Origin: Sulfurospirillum sp964441765
GTDB lineage: Bacteria; Campylobacterota; Campylobacteria; Campylobacterales; Sulfurospirillaceae
Assembly: GCA_964441765.1 (NCBI GenBank)
Contig: CAYTVI010000002.1
Span: 1 to 64,000 of the forward strand
DNA length: 64,000 nt
Direction of reading: 5' to 3'
How positions within the stretch are numbered: position 1 is the first letter of the stretch; every line of letters starts with the position of its first letter. The notes beneath the pieces were generated by a model. That model was not told where the DNA came from and searched no databases. It saw nothing but the letters and a program-made list of their open reading frames with translations. Position numbers and translations under genes: made by a program. This document shows, in pieces, positions 25,733-34,156 of the stretch.

Positions 25733-26857
25733 TTACATGTAAAAAGGGACGAACTCCACTGCGTCCCCTCTTTTGACTTCAACACCATTTTCAATTCGTA
25801 CATAGCCATTGCATTGGCTCAAAATATTCAGACGTCCCGCTTCATAGTGTGGGGCACAGGTAAAAATTTCCCCATTACTAAATCCTGGCACGGCACTGAC
25901 ACAATTTTCTTTACATGTAAAAGCAGTATCGTTAGTTTGGATGTACGAGCGAGGGATGATATTTGATTGATGTTGGAGGGCTTTTAGTAAAGGAGCACCT
26001 AAAAGTTCGAAACCAAGCATGCTTCCTAGGGGGAGTCCTGGAAGATGAAGAATGAGCGTTTCATTAAGACGTGAGAGTGATGTTGGCTTAGCAGGTGTTA
26101 TAGCAACTTCATGAAAAAGAGTCTGGACTTTTTTTTCTAATAGTAAGGTTGCAATCACATCACCTCTGCTTAAGCCCCCTGTTGTGATGATCAGATCCGT
26201 TTTTTGGTGTAGGTGCGTTAATCTTTCTATGATGATATCTACATCTTCATTTGCTGTTTCAATGGCAACGATAGTTGCACCTAATTCGATACAACGCGCA
26301 CTTAAACTGATAGCATTTGAATTATAAAAAGAGTTTTTAGCTAAAGGTTCCCCCAAAGATGTAAGGGCATTTCCAATACTTAAAATCGCAACTTTTGGTT
26401 TGCATAATACTGATACTTCCATGATGCCTTGAGCGGCGAGTGCGGTCATTTTATACGCATTGAGACGTTCATAGGGAGTGATAAGATGTTCATCATGTGC
26501 GATGTCTTCCCCTTGTCTTTTGACTTGCCATCCACTTTTTACATGTAAAGGAATGTGCAAATAGTCATTTTCTATCACTGCTTCTTCAAGGGCAATGACT
26601 GCATCAATGTTAGACGAAAGAGCATCTCCTGTAGAAACCATGATACACTCTTTGCGTGGAATCAGGTTACGTTCGTTAAGACGTATGGCGTAACCATCAC
26701 GAAGGCTAATGGCACTTTTAGGGAGTTCAAATGAAGCATTAATCGCGTGTGCTGCGACGCGATTGAGCGCATCAAAAAGAGGTAAAGATTCACAGTTTTC
26801 TAAATAGTTAGCGTTGGTTTGAATTGCTTGAAGTGCTTCATGGTAGGAGAGTGCCAC
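25733..26857 (-). CDS. moeA: Molybdopterin molybdenumtransferase
   Basis: 374 residues. Inserts molybdenum into adenylylated molybdopterin. SLRDGYAIR near residue 50 corresponds to the catalytic DG(F/Y)A segment, and ITTGGLSRGDV (about 228-238) is the MogA/MoeA-like loop. The usual PGKP reads PAKP here and LPGNP reads LPGLP, so it is a divergent member. GTG start at 26857. The stop codon is part of a TTACATGTAA palindrome, with the last residues Phe-Tyr-Met encoded by its left half; two further copies (25911, 26539) lie inside the gene. Confidence 0.88.
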   Translation of the reverse strand: MALSYHEALQAIQTNANYLENCESLPLFDALNRVAAHAINASFELPKSAISLRDGYAIRLNERNLIPRKECIMVSTGDALSSNIDAVIALEEAVIENDYLHIPLHVKSGWQVKRQGEDIAHDEHLITPYERLNAYKMTALAAQGIMEVSVLCKPKVAILSIGNALTSLGEPLAKNSFYNSNAISLSARCIELGATIVAIETANEDVDIIIERLTHLHQKTDLIITTGGLSRGDVIATLLLEKKVQTLFHEVAITPAKPTSLSRLNETLILHLPGLPLGSMLGFELLGAPLLKALQHQSNIIPRSYIQTNDTAFTCKENCVSAVPGFSNGEIFTCAPHYEAGRLNILSQCNGYVRIENGVEVKRGDAVEFVPFYM

Positions 26858-26944
26858 AGTTTTGCCTTATGATTTATCAAAGAAGGGTATTATACAAAAA
26901 TAGATACAATTTTACGATTATTAATTTTTAGAGGATGAACAAGC

Positions 26945-27355
26945 ATGGAAGAACTTATAAACCTCTCAACACAGCTACATATTGTTTTCGTGGTTTTATT
27001 AGTAGGGCTTATTGGCGCAAATATCTATCTCATCAAAAGTAAAAAAACGTTTTTCAATCTTTCAAAACGCCTTGAATTGTTAGCTCCTCAATACTATATT
27101 GTACTCTCAGCTATCTTTTTTACAGGTCTTATTGTGATGGCTGTACGACAGTTTGCCTTCTCGTTTGCGGTATGGGAGATGATTGTTGCTTGGATTATCT
27201 TAATTGCTTTGGGTATTCGTGGGCACAAAATTTATAAACGTGTCGAAAAAACAGATGCATCACAAACTTCTTACAAAACATTTGCTTTTAAGAAATATCT
27301 GATTGATTTAATCATCGTTGTGAGCATTTTAGTCTTAACGTATGGAGTGCATTGA
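26945..27355 (+). CDS. Conserved four-helix integral membrane protein
   Basis: 136 residues, four predicted transmembrane helices (about 10-30, 48-66, 72-92, 114-134) with a basic loop between the third and fourth. It precedes rsmE and shares a one-base overlap (TGATG). I recall the same arrangement, a small membrane protein next to rsmE, rpmE and rsmI, in C. jejuni (Cj0157c region). No motif suggests a function. ATG at 26945 follows AGAGGA; a TACAAT box lies about 40 bases upstream. Confidence 0.7.
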   Translation: MEELINLSTQLHIVFVVLLVGLIGANIYLIKSKKTFFNLSKRLELLAPQYYIVLSAIFFTGLIVMAVRQFAFSFAVWEMIVAWIILIALGIRGHKIYKRVEKTDASQTSYKTFAFKKYLIDLIIVVSILVLTYGVH

Positions 27356-28023
27356 TGCAGTTTGTCTATCATGAAAAAGCAGGTGAAACGCATTTAGATG
27401 TAGACGTGCGAGAGTATGAACATTTGTTTAAAGTGCGTCGTATGGGGATAGGCGCACACTCTTTTTGGCGTAACTTGGATGATGATATTCTTTTTGAATA
27501 CACACTAGAAAGCATAGGTAAAAAAGAGGCAACCTTGGCGCTTTTAAAGACACAACATATGCCCATACGACCTTTAAAATCTTTACATATAGCGTGGTGT
27601 GTGATTGATCCAAAAGTCATTGAAAAAACCTTGCCGATGCTCAATGAGCTTGGTGTTGAGCGTTTAAGTTTTGTATACGCAGAATTTTCTCAAAAAAATC
27701 ATAAGCTTGATTATGACCGCATGCAACGTATTTTGATTAATTCATGTCAGCAATGTGGTCGAAGTACAAAGATGATTTTAGAAGAGTTTTCCTCACTTAG
27801 TACTTATTTTAAAGCCTATCCTCACAGTAGTATTTTAGACTTTAGTGAAGTAAAATTAGACACTAATACCGCTATTAATTCAATTTTAATAGGTCCAGAG
27901 GGTGGGTTTAGTGCAAAAGAGAGAGAAGTATTTCATCAAAAGCATATCGTTGGACTTACATGTAATACAATTTTACGAAGCGAAACCGCTGTTGTAAGTG
28001 TTGCTTCTAAAATCTTAGCGTGA
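27355..28023 (+). CDS. rsmE: 16S rRNA (uracil1498-N3)-methyltransferase
   Basis: 222 residues, SPOUT-fold methyltransferase acting on U1498 of 16S rRNA. The knot motifs are visible: LIGPEGGFSAKE (about 178-189) and LRSETAVVSVASK near the C-terminus. ATG at 27355 overlaps the previous stop by one base. A palindrome copy at 27956 is coded as Thr-Cys. Confidence 0.92.
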   Translation: MQFVYHEKAGETHLDVDVREYEHLFKVRRMGIGAHSFWRNLDDDILFEYTLESIGKKEATLALLKTQHMPIRPLKSLHIAWCVIDPKVIEKTLPMLNELGVERLSFVYAEFSQKNHKLDYDRMQRILINSCQQCGRSTKMILEEFSSLSTYFKAYPHSSILDFSEVKLDTNTAINSILIGPEGGFSAKEREVFHQKHIVGLTCNTILRSETAVVSVASKILA

Positions 28024-28047
28024 CTTGAATTAATACGCCTTTTGTGC

Positions 28048-28080
28048 TATAATTTGCGCCTTTTGGCGAAACATGCCAAA
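28048..28080 (+). promoter_or_regulatory. rpmE: rpmE promoter and short leader hairpin
   Basis: Extended TGCTATAAT (TATAAT at 28048-28053) predicts a start near 28060. The first bases of the resulting ~60-base leader form a 6-base-pair hairpin (28062-28067 with 28075-28080). It might be a ribosomal-protein autoregulatory leader, but that is speculative. Confidence 0.45.
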
Positions 28081-28119
28081 TAATGACTCTTTTTATATGA
28101 AAAATTAAGGAAAACCGTA

Positions 28120-28320
28120 ATGAAAAAAGATATTCATCCAGCATACGTAGCATGTGTCGTCACATGTGCATGTGGCAATAGTTTTGAAACTATGTCAAAC
28201 AAATCAGAACTCAGAATCGACATCTGTAGTTCATGCCATCCATTCTTCACGGGCAGTGAGAAGATCGTGGATGCGGCAGGTCGTGTTGAGAAGTTTAAGA
28301 AAAAATATAACCTTAAATAA
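28120..28320 (+). CDS. rpmE: 50S ribosomal protein L31, zinc-binding type
   Basis: 66 residues, normal length. The four zinc-ligand cysteines of the C-plus form are present (Cys16, Cys18, Cys37, Cys40), so this is the zinc-containing RpmE rather than the YtmA/RpmE2 paralogue. AAGGA precedes the ATG. Confidence 0.97.
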   Translation: MKKDIHPAYVACVVTCACGNSFETMSNKSELRIDICSSCHPFFTGSEKIVDAAGRVEKFKKKYNLK

Positions 28321-28335
28321 GCTCGTTTAAAACCC

Positions 28336-29142
28336 TTGGTTTATTTTATTCCTACACCGATAGGAAACTTAGATGACATTTCGGTAAGAAGCCTCAAACT
28401 TCTTACCGAATGCAAAACTCTCTTTTGCGAAGACACTCGCATTACCAAAAAACTCATTACTTTACTCAAAGAACGCCACAATCTTGAAGTCCCTTCTCAG
28501 CGTTTTATTTCCATGCATTCACACAATGAAGAACACGTCCTCTCCACCTTGGATATGAGTGTTTTTGATGAAAATGTAGCTTATTTGAGTGATGCAGGAA
28601 TGCCAGGTATTAGTGACCCAGGAAGTGCGCTTGTGCGATTTTGTCAAGAGAAAAAAATTGCATATGAAATTTTACCAGGGGCTAACGCGGCATTATTGGC
28701 GTATGTCACAAGTGGGGTTGCAACGCATCAATTTTTATTTTATGGATTTTTAGCACACAAGGGAAGTGAGCGTCACAATGGGCTTTTAGAAGCACTCAAC
28801 GCCCCGTACGCTACGATTGTGTACGAATCTCCCCACCGCATTGAAAAACTCTTTGAAGAGTTAGCGACACTCTCCCCCAATCGTACTATTTTTGCGATTA
28901 AAGAAGCAACAAAATTGCATGAAAAACGCTTTTTTGGAACCTCTTTAGAAGTGCAACTTGCTTCAAAAAAGGCAAACCTAAAAGGTGAATGGGTTGTCGT
29001 CATCACGCCTGAAATTCACAAAGAAGGTCAAGCTATCACCAAAGAAGATATTTTAGAACTTGAATTACCTCCCAAACAAAAAGCAAAACTTCTCTCAAAA
29101 TTAACAGGTCTTAGTGTTAAAGAGTGTTATAACGCCCTCTAA
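28336..29142 (+). CDS. rsmI: 16S rRNA (cytidine1402-2'-O)-methyltransferase
   Basis: 268 residues, tetrapyrrole-methylase fold. Conserved TPIGNLDDIS at residues 7-16, CEDTR near 31-35 and YLSDAGMPGISDPG near 83-96. The start is taken as TTG 28336 because the family's MxYFIPTPIGNL begins there, although no clear ribosome binding site precedes it; translation may be coupled to rpmE, 15 bases away. A 12-base-pair perfect hairpin (28380-28410) lies in codons 15-25. Confidence 0.92.
   Translation: MVYFIPTPIGNLDDISVRSLKLLTECKTLFCEDTRITKKLITLLKERHNLEVPSQRFISMHSHNEEHVLSTLDMSVFDENVAYLSDAGMPGISDPGSALVRFCQEKKIAYEILPGANAALLAYVTSGVATHQFLFYGFLAHKGSERHNGLLEALNAPYATIVYESPHRIEKLFEELATLSPNRTIFAIKEATKLHEKRFFGTSLEVQLASKKANLKGEWVVVITPEIHKEGQAITKEDILELELPPKQKAKLLSKLTGLSVKECYNAL
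28380..28410 (+). promoter_or_regulatory. Strong hairpin inside the start of rsmI
   Basis: Arms 28380-28391 and 28399-28410 are perfectly complementary over 12 bases with a 7-base loop, 44 bases after the rsmI start codon. It is entirely coding, has no T-tract, and is the longest intragenic stem I noticed. Confidence 0.6.
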
Positions 29143-29161
29143 ACAAAATCGCTCTTTATCG

Positions 29162-29171
29162 TTACATGTAA
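29162..29171. repeat. Intergenic copy of the TTACATGTAA palindrome
   Basis: Exact 10-base copy in the 96-base space between rsmI and the TrmH-family gene, followed by an A8 run. It is about 55 bases before the proposed promoter and not part of an obvious hairpin. Confidence 0.8.
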
Positions 29172-29225
29172 AAAAAATTTAGCGTTACTTTTTTGTTAGA
29201 TTGTATTATTTTAAGCGATTTTGGA

Positions 29226-29231
29226 TACAAT
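29226..29231 (+). promoter_or_regulatory. TACAAT box just before a probable leaderless start
   Basis: TACAAT ends 7 bases before the ATG at 29239 and no Shine-Dalgarno sequence is visible, so transcript and translation may begin together. Confidence 0.4.
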
Positions 29232-29238
29232 AAATGCC

Positions 29239-29922
29239 ATGATAATATATGGCAAACAACTCATTTTACATCTGTTAGAACACTATCCTAAGCGTATAGA
29301 GACCATCTTTTTAGCCAAAGAGTGCGAGCCTAAGCTATTTTCCAAAATGGCACGGGTCACGGACAAAATTTGTCGCATCGATGAAAAAAAAGCACAGGCT
29401 CTGAGTCGTGGAGGAAATCATCAAGGTTTCATTGCGCAAATCAAAGATGTGGAACTCACCTCTTTTAACGAAATCAAAAAAGGCTCTTTTTTGGTTGTGC
29501 TCGATGAGGTGACGGATGTGGGCAATATTGGGGCAATTGTTCGTAGTGCTTACGCTTTTGGCGCAGATGGGCTTATCTTAAGTGGCGTGAAAACATGCAA
29601 TTTAGAAGCTATCTTACGTACCAGTTCAGCCGCTGCATTTGAGCTGCCTATTGCCGTATGTGCGTCAACCAAAGATATGATGAATGAACTCAAGCAGATA
29701 GGCTTTTCCCTTTACGGTGCTGATATGGGTGGTGTGGATGTGAAGGAAGTTACTTTTGCTCCTAAACGCGTACTCATCATGGGAAGCGAAGGTAAAGGGC
29801 TTTCTCCTAAAGTCAAAGAAAAACTTGATAAAGTAATCTCAATTAAGATGGCAAGAGCATTTGACTCGTTAAATGTCAGTGCTGCAGCTGCGATACTGTG
29901 TGATAGGATAGCCAATGGATAA
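29239..29922 (+). CDS. TrmH-family 2'-O-ribose RNA methyltransferase (RlmB-like)
   Basis: 227 residues from ATG 29239. A short N-terminal substrate-binding domain is followed by a SPOUT catalytic domain with motif 1 NIGAIVRSAYAFG (about 95-107), motif 2 MGSEGKGLS (about 179-187) and motif 3 LNVSAAAAI. In this family RlmB methylates G2251 of 23S rRNA; a tRNA target cannot be excluded. Overlaps the next gene by 8 bases. Confidence 0.88.
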   Translation: MIIYGKQLILHLLEHYPKRIETIFLAKECEPKLFSKMARVTDKICRIDEKKAQALSRGGNHQGFIAQIKDVELTSFNEIKKGSFLVVLDEVTDVGNIGAIVRSAYAFGADGLILSGVKTCNLEAILRTSSAAAFELPIAVCASTKDMMNELKQIGFSLYGADMGGVDVKEVTFAPKRVLIMGSEGKGLSPKVKEKLDKVISIKMARAFDSLNVSAAAAILCDRIANG

Positions 29923-30841
29923 AGATATCAGGGTCTTAGAAAAAATTGGTTTGCACGAAGTGTGCAAAAAAACGCATATTGAAGTCAAGCAATTGCAGTA
30001 TATGATCAATGGTGAGTATGAAAAACTCAACAAAATCAACACACTTGGCTTTGTAAAAATTTTATCACGCGAATACAAAATTGATTTTACCGATTGGCTT
30101 GAAGGGTTCCATGATTATTGGGCAGAGCACAAAAGTGAAGAGGAGTTAGGCAAAGATAAAATTTTTGTTAGAGCCAAAAGTGATAAAGCTCCTAAAAAAA
30201 TGGCAATACTCTTTCTTCTTCTTTTTCTTCTTGCAGGCATTTTTGGCATTTTGTCTATCTTTAAGATTGAAGTTGATGTGGTTGAAATGTTCGATAAAGT
30301 CAAAACTCAGGCCATCAGCAACAATAGTACGATAGCAGCATTTCAAAATCCTCCAGTGGTTGCAGAAGCAGCAAGTTCTATGGGGGTTAAAGTTGAAGAG
30401 CGTATTGTAGAAACTAACAGCAGCAATGCTACGGTTGAAGCCGTTGTTGTGAAAGTTGAAAACAATCAAACGCTTTTCACAGACTCCAATAGCAGCAATC
30501 AAACTATCCCTTCAACATCATTGGCGATAGAAAGTCAGCCTCTTGTAAATAATGTTCCTGCTAATCAAGCATTGATTGTTCCTAAGCGCAAAATTTGGAT
30601 TGGTACGGTCTATCTTGATGAAGGAAAGCGAAAAGAGAGTACGAGTGATACAAATTTGACGATTGATTTAACCAAACGACAGATTATCAAAACAGGAAAT
30701 GGTTACTTTAAGCTCTCCTACGATGGAAGTGTCGAAGACTTTACCGAGCAAGGATCAACCCGTTTTTTAGTGGAAAATGGTACGCTCAAAAAGATATCAG
30801 AAGAGGTTTTTGTACAGCTTAATAAAGGAAAAAACTGGTGA
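29915..30841 (+). CDS. RodZ-like bitopic membrane protein with N-terminal helix-turn-helix
   Basis: 308 residues. An N-terminal ~70-residue helical domain (HEVCKKTHIEVKQLQYMI resembles a helix-turn-helix), a basic stretch, one transmembrane helix (about 94-113), then a Ser/Asn/Thr/Val-rich periplasmic linker and a compact C-terminal region with a KIWIGTVYLD beta strand. The order (cytoplasmic HTH, one helix, low-complexity linker, beta domain) is that of RodZ, the MreB-anchoring shape protein, but sequence support is weak. mreB and mreC are elsewhere in this window (50.7 kb). GTG/TGA overlap with the next gene suggests a two-protein unit. Confidence 0.6.
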   Translation: MDKDIRVLEKIGLHEVCKKTHIEVKQLQYMINGEYEKLNKINTLGFVKILSREYKIDFTDWLEGFHDYWAEHKSEEELGKDKIFVRAKSDKAPKKMAILFLLLFLLAGIFGILSIFKIEVDVVEMFDKVKTQAISNNSTIAAFQNPPVVAEAASSMGVKVEERIVETNSSNATVEAVVVKVENNQTLFTDSNSSNQTIPSTSLAIESQPLVNNVPANQALIVPKRKIWIGTVYLDEGKRKESTSDTNLTIDLTKRQIIKTGNGYFKLSYDGSVEDFTEQGSTRFLVENGTLKKISEEVFVQLNKGKNW

Positions 30842-31650
30842 AAACATTTTTTTTCTGGCTTTGTTTGGCATTGCCTCTTTTTGCAAATACTCTCTTAGAA
30901 GATAAAATTAGAAGTTATATTGGTGATGCCAAGTATGAAACACAGAAAAATCTTATTCATGTTCTTTTTGCATCTCCTGATACATTTTCAAAACCAGATG
31001 GTACGATTGACAGCGTTAAAGTGATTGATATTTTGAAGAAAAATGGTTTGATGCGCCTTTTGTATGACAAACCTGTTCATTTGAGATTAGCGTTTAGAAC
31101 ACAGCAAGAACCGCTTATTTTTCTTAAAATTATTAATGAAACATTGGAACTGATGGGTTATAGTTATTTTTTAACCAACAATGCTTTGCGAGACCAAGCA
31201 GGTTTCGTGTGGGAAATTTATTTACAAACAGAACATATTGTTGACCCTGTTGCCTTTGCGAATGCCCTTGGGGCTAGAGGATGCACGATTACAAATATTA
31301 TTAAAAACAGCGACCATTACTGGTTTTATGATATTTATTCAGAAAATGCCCATCTAGGGGTTAAAAGTATGGAATTAGGGGTTAATACCCATTTGGGTAA
31401 ACCGCTTAAACCTTACTGGGTCAATATAAAAGGTTCTAAAGAGATTATGATTACCGCTCATGTAGGCGACCAATGGTTTCCTGATGTTGTTTTCTTTGAT
31501 GAAGATTTAAGAGTTCTAAGTGAGATAAAAGCTGCGGAATCAGCTAAAAATTTAAAGCTTAGAGTTCCTGAAAATACGGTATATCTCAAAATAAGTGATG
31601 CTGTCATGCTTGATAATATTAAGCGAGGCCTCTCTTTACATGTAAAGTAA
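30838..31650 (+). CDS. Secreted/periplasmic protein of unknown function
   Basis: 270 residues from a GTG overlapping the previous stop by 4 bases. Clear signal peptide (KTFFFWLCLALPLFA, cleavage about residue 17). The mature part is rich in charged and aromatic residues without recognised motifs. Its single Cys (near residue 149) makes a disulfide unlikely. Translational coupling to the RodZ-like protein suggests they act together. The gene ends in a palindrome copy: the last residues Leu-His-Val-Lys are encoded by it (31636). Confidence 0.6.
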   Translation: MKTFFFWLCLALPLFANTLLEDKIRSYIGDAKYETQKNLIHVLFASPDTFSKPDGTIDSVKVIDILKKNGLMRLLYDKPVHLRLAFRTQQEPLIFLKIINETLELMGYSYFLTNNALRDQAGFVWEIYLQTEHIVDPVAFANALGARGCTITNIIKNSDHYWFYDIYSENAHLGVKSMELGVNTHLGKPLKPYWVNIKGSKEIMITAHVGDQWFPDVVFFDEDLRVLSEIKAAESAKNLKLRVPENTVYLKISDAVMLDNIKRGLSLHVK

Positions 31651-31663
31651 CAAGGATATAAAA

Positions 31664-32884
31664 ATGTTTGATGAAATTAGATTTAATACGATTGATAGAT
31701 TACCAGGATATGTTTTTGCTCAGATTAATGAGCTAAAGCTCGCTGCACGTCGTGCGGGAGATGATATCATTGATTTTTCGATGGGAAACCCTGATGGAAG
31801 AACACCGCAACATATTATTGATAAACTTGTAGAGTCTGCACAAAAAGATGGAACACATGGCTACTCGGTGAGTAAAGGTATTTATAAACTACGCTTAGCG
31901 ATTTGTAATTGGTATCAACGAAAATACGGTGTCACACTTGATCCTAATACAGAAGCAGTAGCGACATTGGGTAGTAAAGAGGGTTTCGTGCATCTTGCAC
32001 AAGCGATTATTAATCCAGGTGATGTTGCTGTTGTTCCAGACCCTGCGTATCCTATTCATGCGTATGCGTTTATGATAGCAGGCGGGAATGTACATAAGTT
32101 TGGTTTAGACTATGATGAAAATTATGTTTTAGATAAAGAAGAATTTTTCAAAAAACTTAAAAAAGTTTTTCGTGAATCAGCACCAAAACCAAAATATGTT
32201 GTTGTAAATTTCCCACACAATCCAACATGTGTTACCACTGATGTCTCTTTTTACGAAGAGCTTGTGGCTTATGCAAAAGAAGAGCGTTTTTATATCATTA
32301 GTGATATTGCTTATGCGGATTTATCGTTTGATGGATACGAAACACCCTCTATCTTTCAAGTTGAATGTGCACGTGATGTCGCTGTGGAGTGTTATACACT
32401 TTCAAAAAGCTACAATATGGCAGGCTGGCGCGTAGGCTTTGTCGTAGGCAATAAAAAGCTTGTGGGAGCGCTTCAAAAAATTAAATCATGGTTTGACTAT
32501 GGGATGTTTACACCGATTCAAGTGGCTTCAACAGTTGCACTTGATGGTCCACAAGAGTGTGTCGATGAGATTCGTGCAACGTATCAAAAAAGACGAGATG
32601 TTCTAGTTGAGAGTTTCACCAATGCAGGTTGGCCTATGGTAAAACCGCAATCGACGATGTTTGTATGGGCAAAAATTCCTGAAGCCGCAGCGCATTTAGG
32701 TAGTATGGAATTTGCAAAGCAACTTTTACAAGAAGCGAAAATTGCGGTAAGTCCTGGGAATGGATTTGGTGAAGCGGGTGAGGGGTATGTGCGAATTGCG
32801 CTTATCGAAAATGAAAATCGCATCCGTCAAGCAGCTCGCAATATTAAAAAATATTTGAAAAGTTTGGAAGGTTCAAAAGCATGA
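31664..32884 (+). CDS. AlaC-type class I aminotransferase (alanine or LL-diaminopimelate aminotransferase family)
   Basis: 406 residues, fold-type I PLP enzyme. The N-terminal block FNTIDRLPGYVFAQINELK and IIDFSMGNPDG closely recall E. coli AlaC, which makes alanine from pyruvate; many Campylobacterota homologues are labelled LL-diaminopimelate aminotransferase. PLP-binding Lys248 lies in LSKSYNMAGWRVG. CAAGGA precedes the ATG. It overlaps hom by 4 bases, placing it in an aspartate-family amino-acid operon, which fits either role. Confidence 0.85.
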   Translation: MFDEIRFNTIDRLPGYVFAQINELKLAARRAGDDIIDFSMGNPDGRTPQHIIDKLVESAQKDGTHGYSVSKGIYKLRLAICNWYQRKYGVTLDPNTEAVATLGSKEGFVHLAQAIINPGDVAVVPDPAYPIHAYAFMIAGGNVHKFGLDYDENYVLDKEEFFKKLKKVFRESAPKPKYVVVNFPHNPTCVTTDVSFYEELVAYAKEERFYIISDIAYADLSFDGYETPSIFQVECARDVAVECYTLSKSYNMAGWRVGFVVGNKKLVGALQKIKSWFDYGMFTPIQVASTVALDGPQECVDEIRATYQKRRDVLVESFTNAGWPMVKPQSTMFVWAKIPEAAAHLGSMEFAKQLLQEAKIAVSPGNGFGEAGEGYVRIALIENENRIRQAARNIKKYLKSLEGSKA

Positions 32885-34152
32885 TTCGTGTTGGTATTAT
32901 CGGAGTTGGAACGGTTGGAAGTCACGTTGTTAAGATATTGCAAGAAAATGAAGATATTATCACCGCACGCAGTGGAAAAAAAATTGTTCCAGTGATGGGT
33001 GTGGTTAAAGATGCGACTAAAAAACGAGATATTTCCATTCCTTTAAGTACCAATGTCGACGATGTGTTAGAAAACCCTGAAGTGGATATTGTCTTAGAAC
33101 TCATGGGTGGTGTTGATGAAGCCTATAGTATCGTGACACGTGCATTGAAAAATGGCAAAGCGGTTGTAACAGCTAACAAGGCCTTGTTAGCGTATCATCG
33201 TTATGCGCTTAAAGACTTAGCAGGCGATACACCCATAGGATATGAGGCGAGTGTTGCTGGAGGCATTCCTATCATCAAGGCTTTGCGTGAGGGACTCAGT
33301 GCAAATCATATTGAAGCGATTAAAGGCATTATGAATGGTACATGTAATTTTATTCTCACGAAAATGATGAATGAAAAAGCAGCCTTTACGGATGTCCTGA
33401 AAGAAGCCCAAGCTTTAGGCTATGCAGAAGCAGATCCAACGTTTGATGTGGGCGGCTTTGACGCAGCGCATAAATTGCTCATTTTAGCCAGTATTGCTTA
33501 TGGTATTGATGTAAAACCTGAAGAGATTTTAATTGAAGGTATTGAGCATATCAGCTCTGAGGATATCTGTTTTGCGAAAGAGTTTGGTTATAACATTAAG
33601 CTTTTAACAATCGCTAAAAAAAGTGGCGACAAAGTAGAACTACGTGTTCACCCAGCGCTTGTTCCTATGAGTCAAATGATCGCAAAAGTGGATGGTGTGA
33701 TGAATGGTATCAGCGTGATAGGTGATCGCGTGGGTGAAACGATGTATTATGGTCCAGGAGCAGGTGGAAGTGCAACAGCTAGTGCTGTGGTTTCTGATTT
33801 GATTGATATCGCAAGACATGCTCAAAATTCACCGATGTTAGGATTTATTAAGCCCTTAGAGAAAAGTGGATTAACATTAATGGATAAAAATGAAATTTGC
33901 ACCCAGTACTATATTCGTGTGAGTGTGACGGATAAAATAGGTGTTTTATCACAAATCTCCAATATCTTAGGCAAGCACAATATCTCTATTAGTAGTTTTT
34001 TACAAAAGCAAGATGCACTTAAAAGTAATTGTGCGGTACTTCTTTTTTCAACCCATGCATGTAAAGAAAAAGAGATACAAAATGCACTCAGTGAATTAAG
34101 TGCTTTAGAATTTGTAGAAGTTAAGCCTGCGATGATTCGTATCGAGGCGTGA
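32881..34152 (+). CDS. hom: Homoserine dehydrogenase
   Basis: 423 residues. Reduces aspartate semialdehyde to homoserine for threonine and methionine synthesis. N-terminal NAD(P)-binding GIIGVGTVGSHV (5-16), the catalytic region around TANKALLAYHR and NGTCNFILTKM (about 154-164), and a C-terminal ACT domain from about residue 345 that probably mediates threonine feedback. ATGA overlap with the aminotransferase. Confidence 0.95.
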   Translation: MIRVGIIGVGTVGSHVVKILQENEDIITARSGKKIVPVMGVVKDATKKRDISIPLSTNVDDVLENPEVDIVLELMGGVDEAYSIVTRALKNGKAVVTANKALLAYHRYALKDLAGDTPIGYEASVAGGIPIIKALREGLSANHIEAIKGIMNGTCNFILTKMMNEKAAFTDVLKEAQALGYAEADPTFDVGGFDAAHKLLILASIAYGIDVKPEEILIEGIEHISSEDICFAKEFGYNIKLLTIAKKSGDKVELRVHPALVPMSQMIAKVDGVMNGISVIGDRVGETMYYGPGAGGSATASAVVSDLIDIARHAQNSPMLGFIKPLEKSGLTLMDKNEICTQYYIRVSVTDKIGVLSQISNILGKHNISISSFLQKQDALKSNCAVLLFSTHACKEKEIQNALSELSALEFVEVKPAMIRIEA

Positions 34153-34156
34153 TTTT

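Noticed and set aside
29169..29178. Runs of 7-9 A as phase-variation tracts
   Set aside because: Too short, and either intergenic or in housekeeping genes; no long homopolymeric G/C tract is present.
29145..29222. Nine-base inverted repeat (29145-29153 with 29214-29222) flanking the spacer after rsmI
   Set aside because: Arms are 60 bases apart and A/T-rich; plausible by chance, with no sign of a folded RNA between them.
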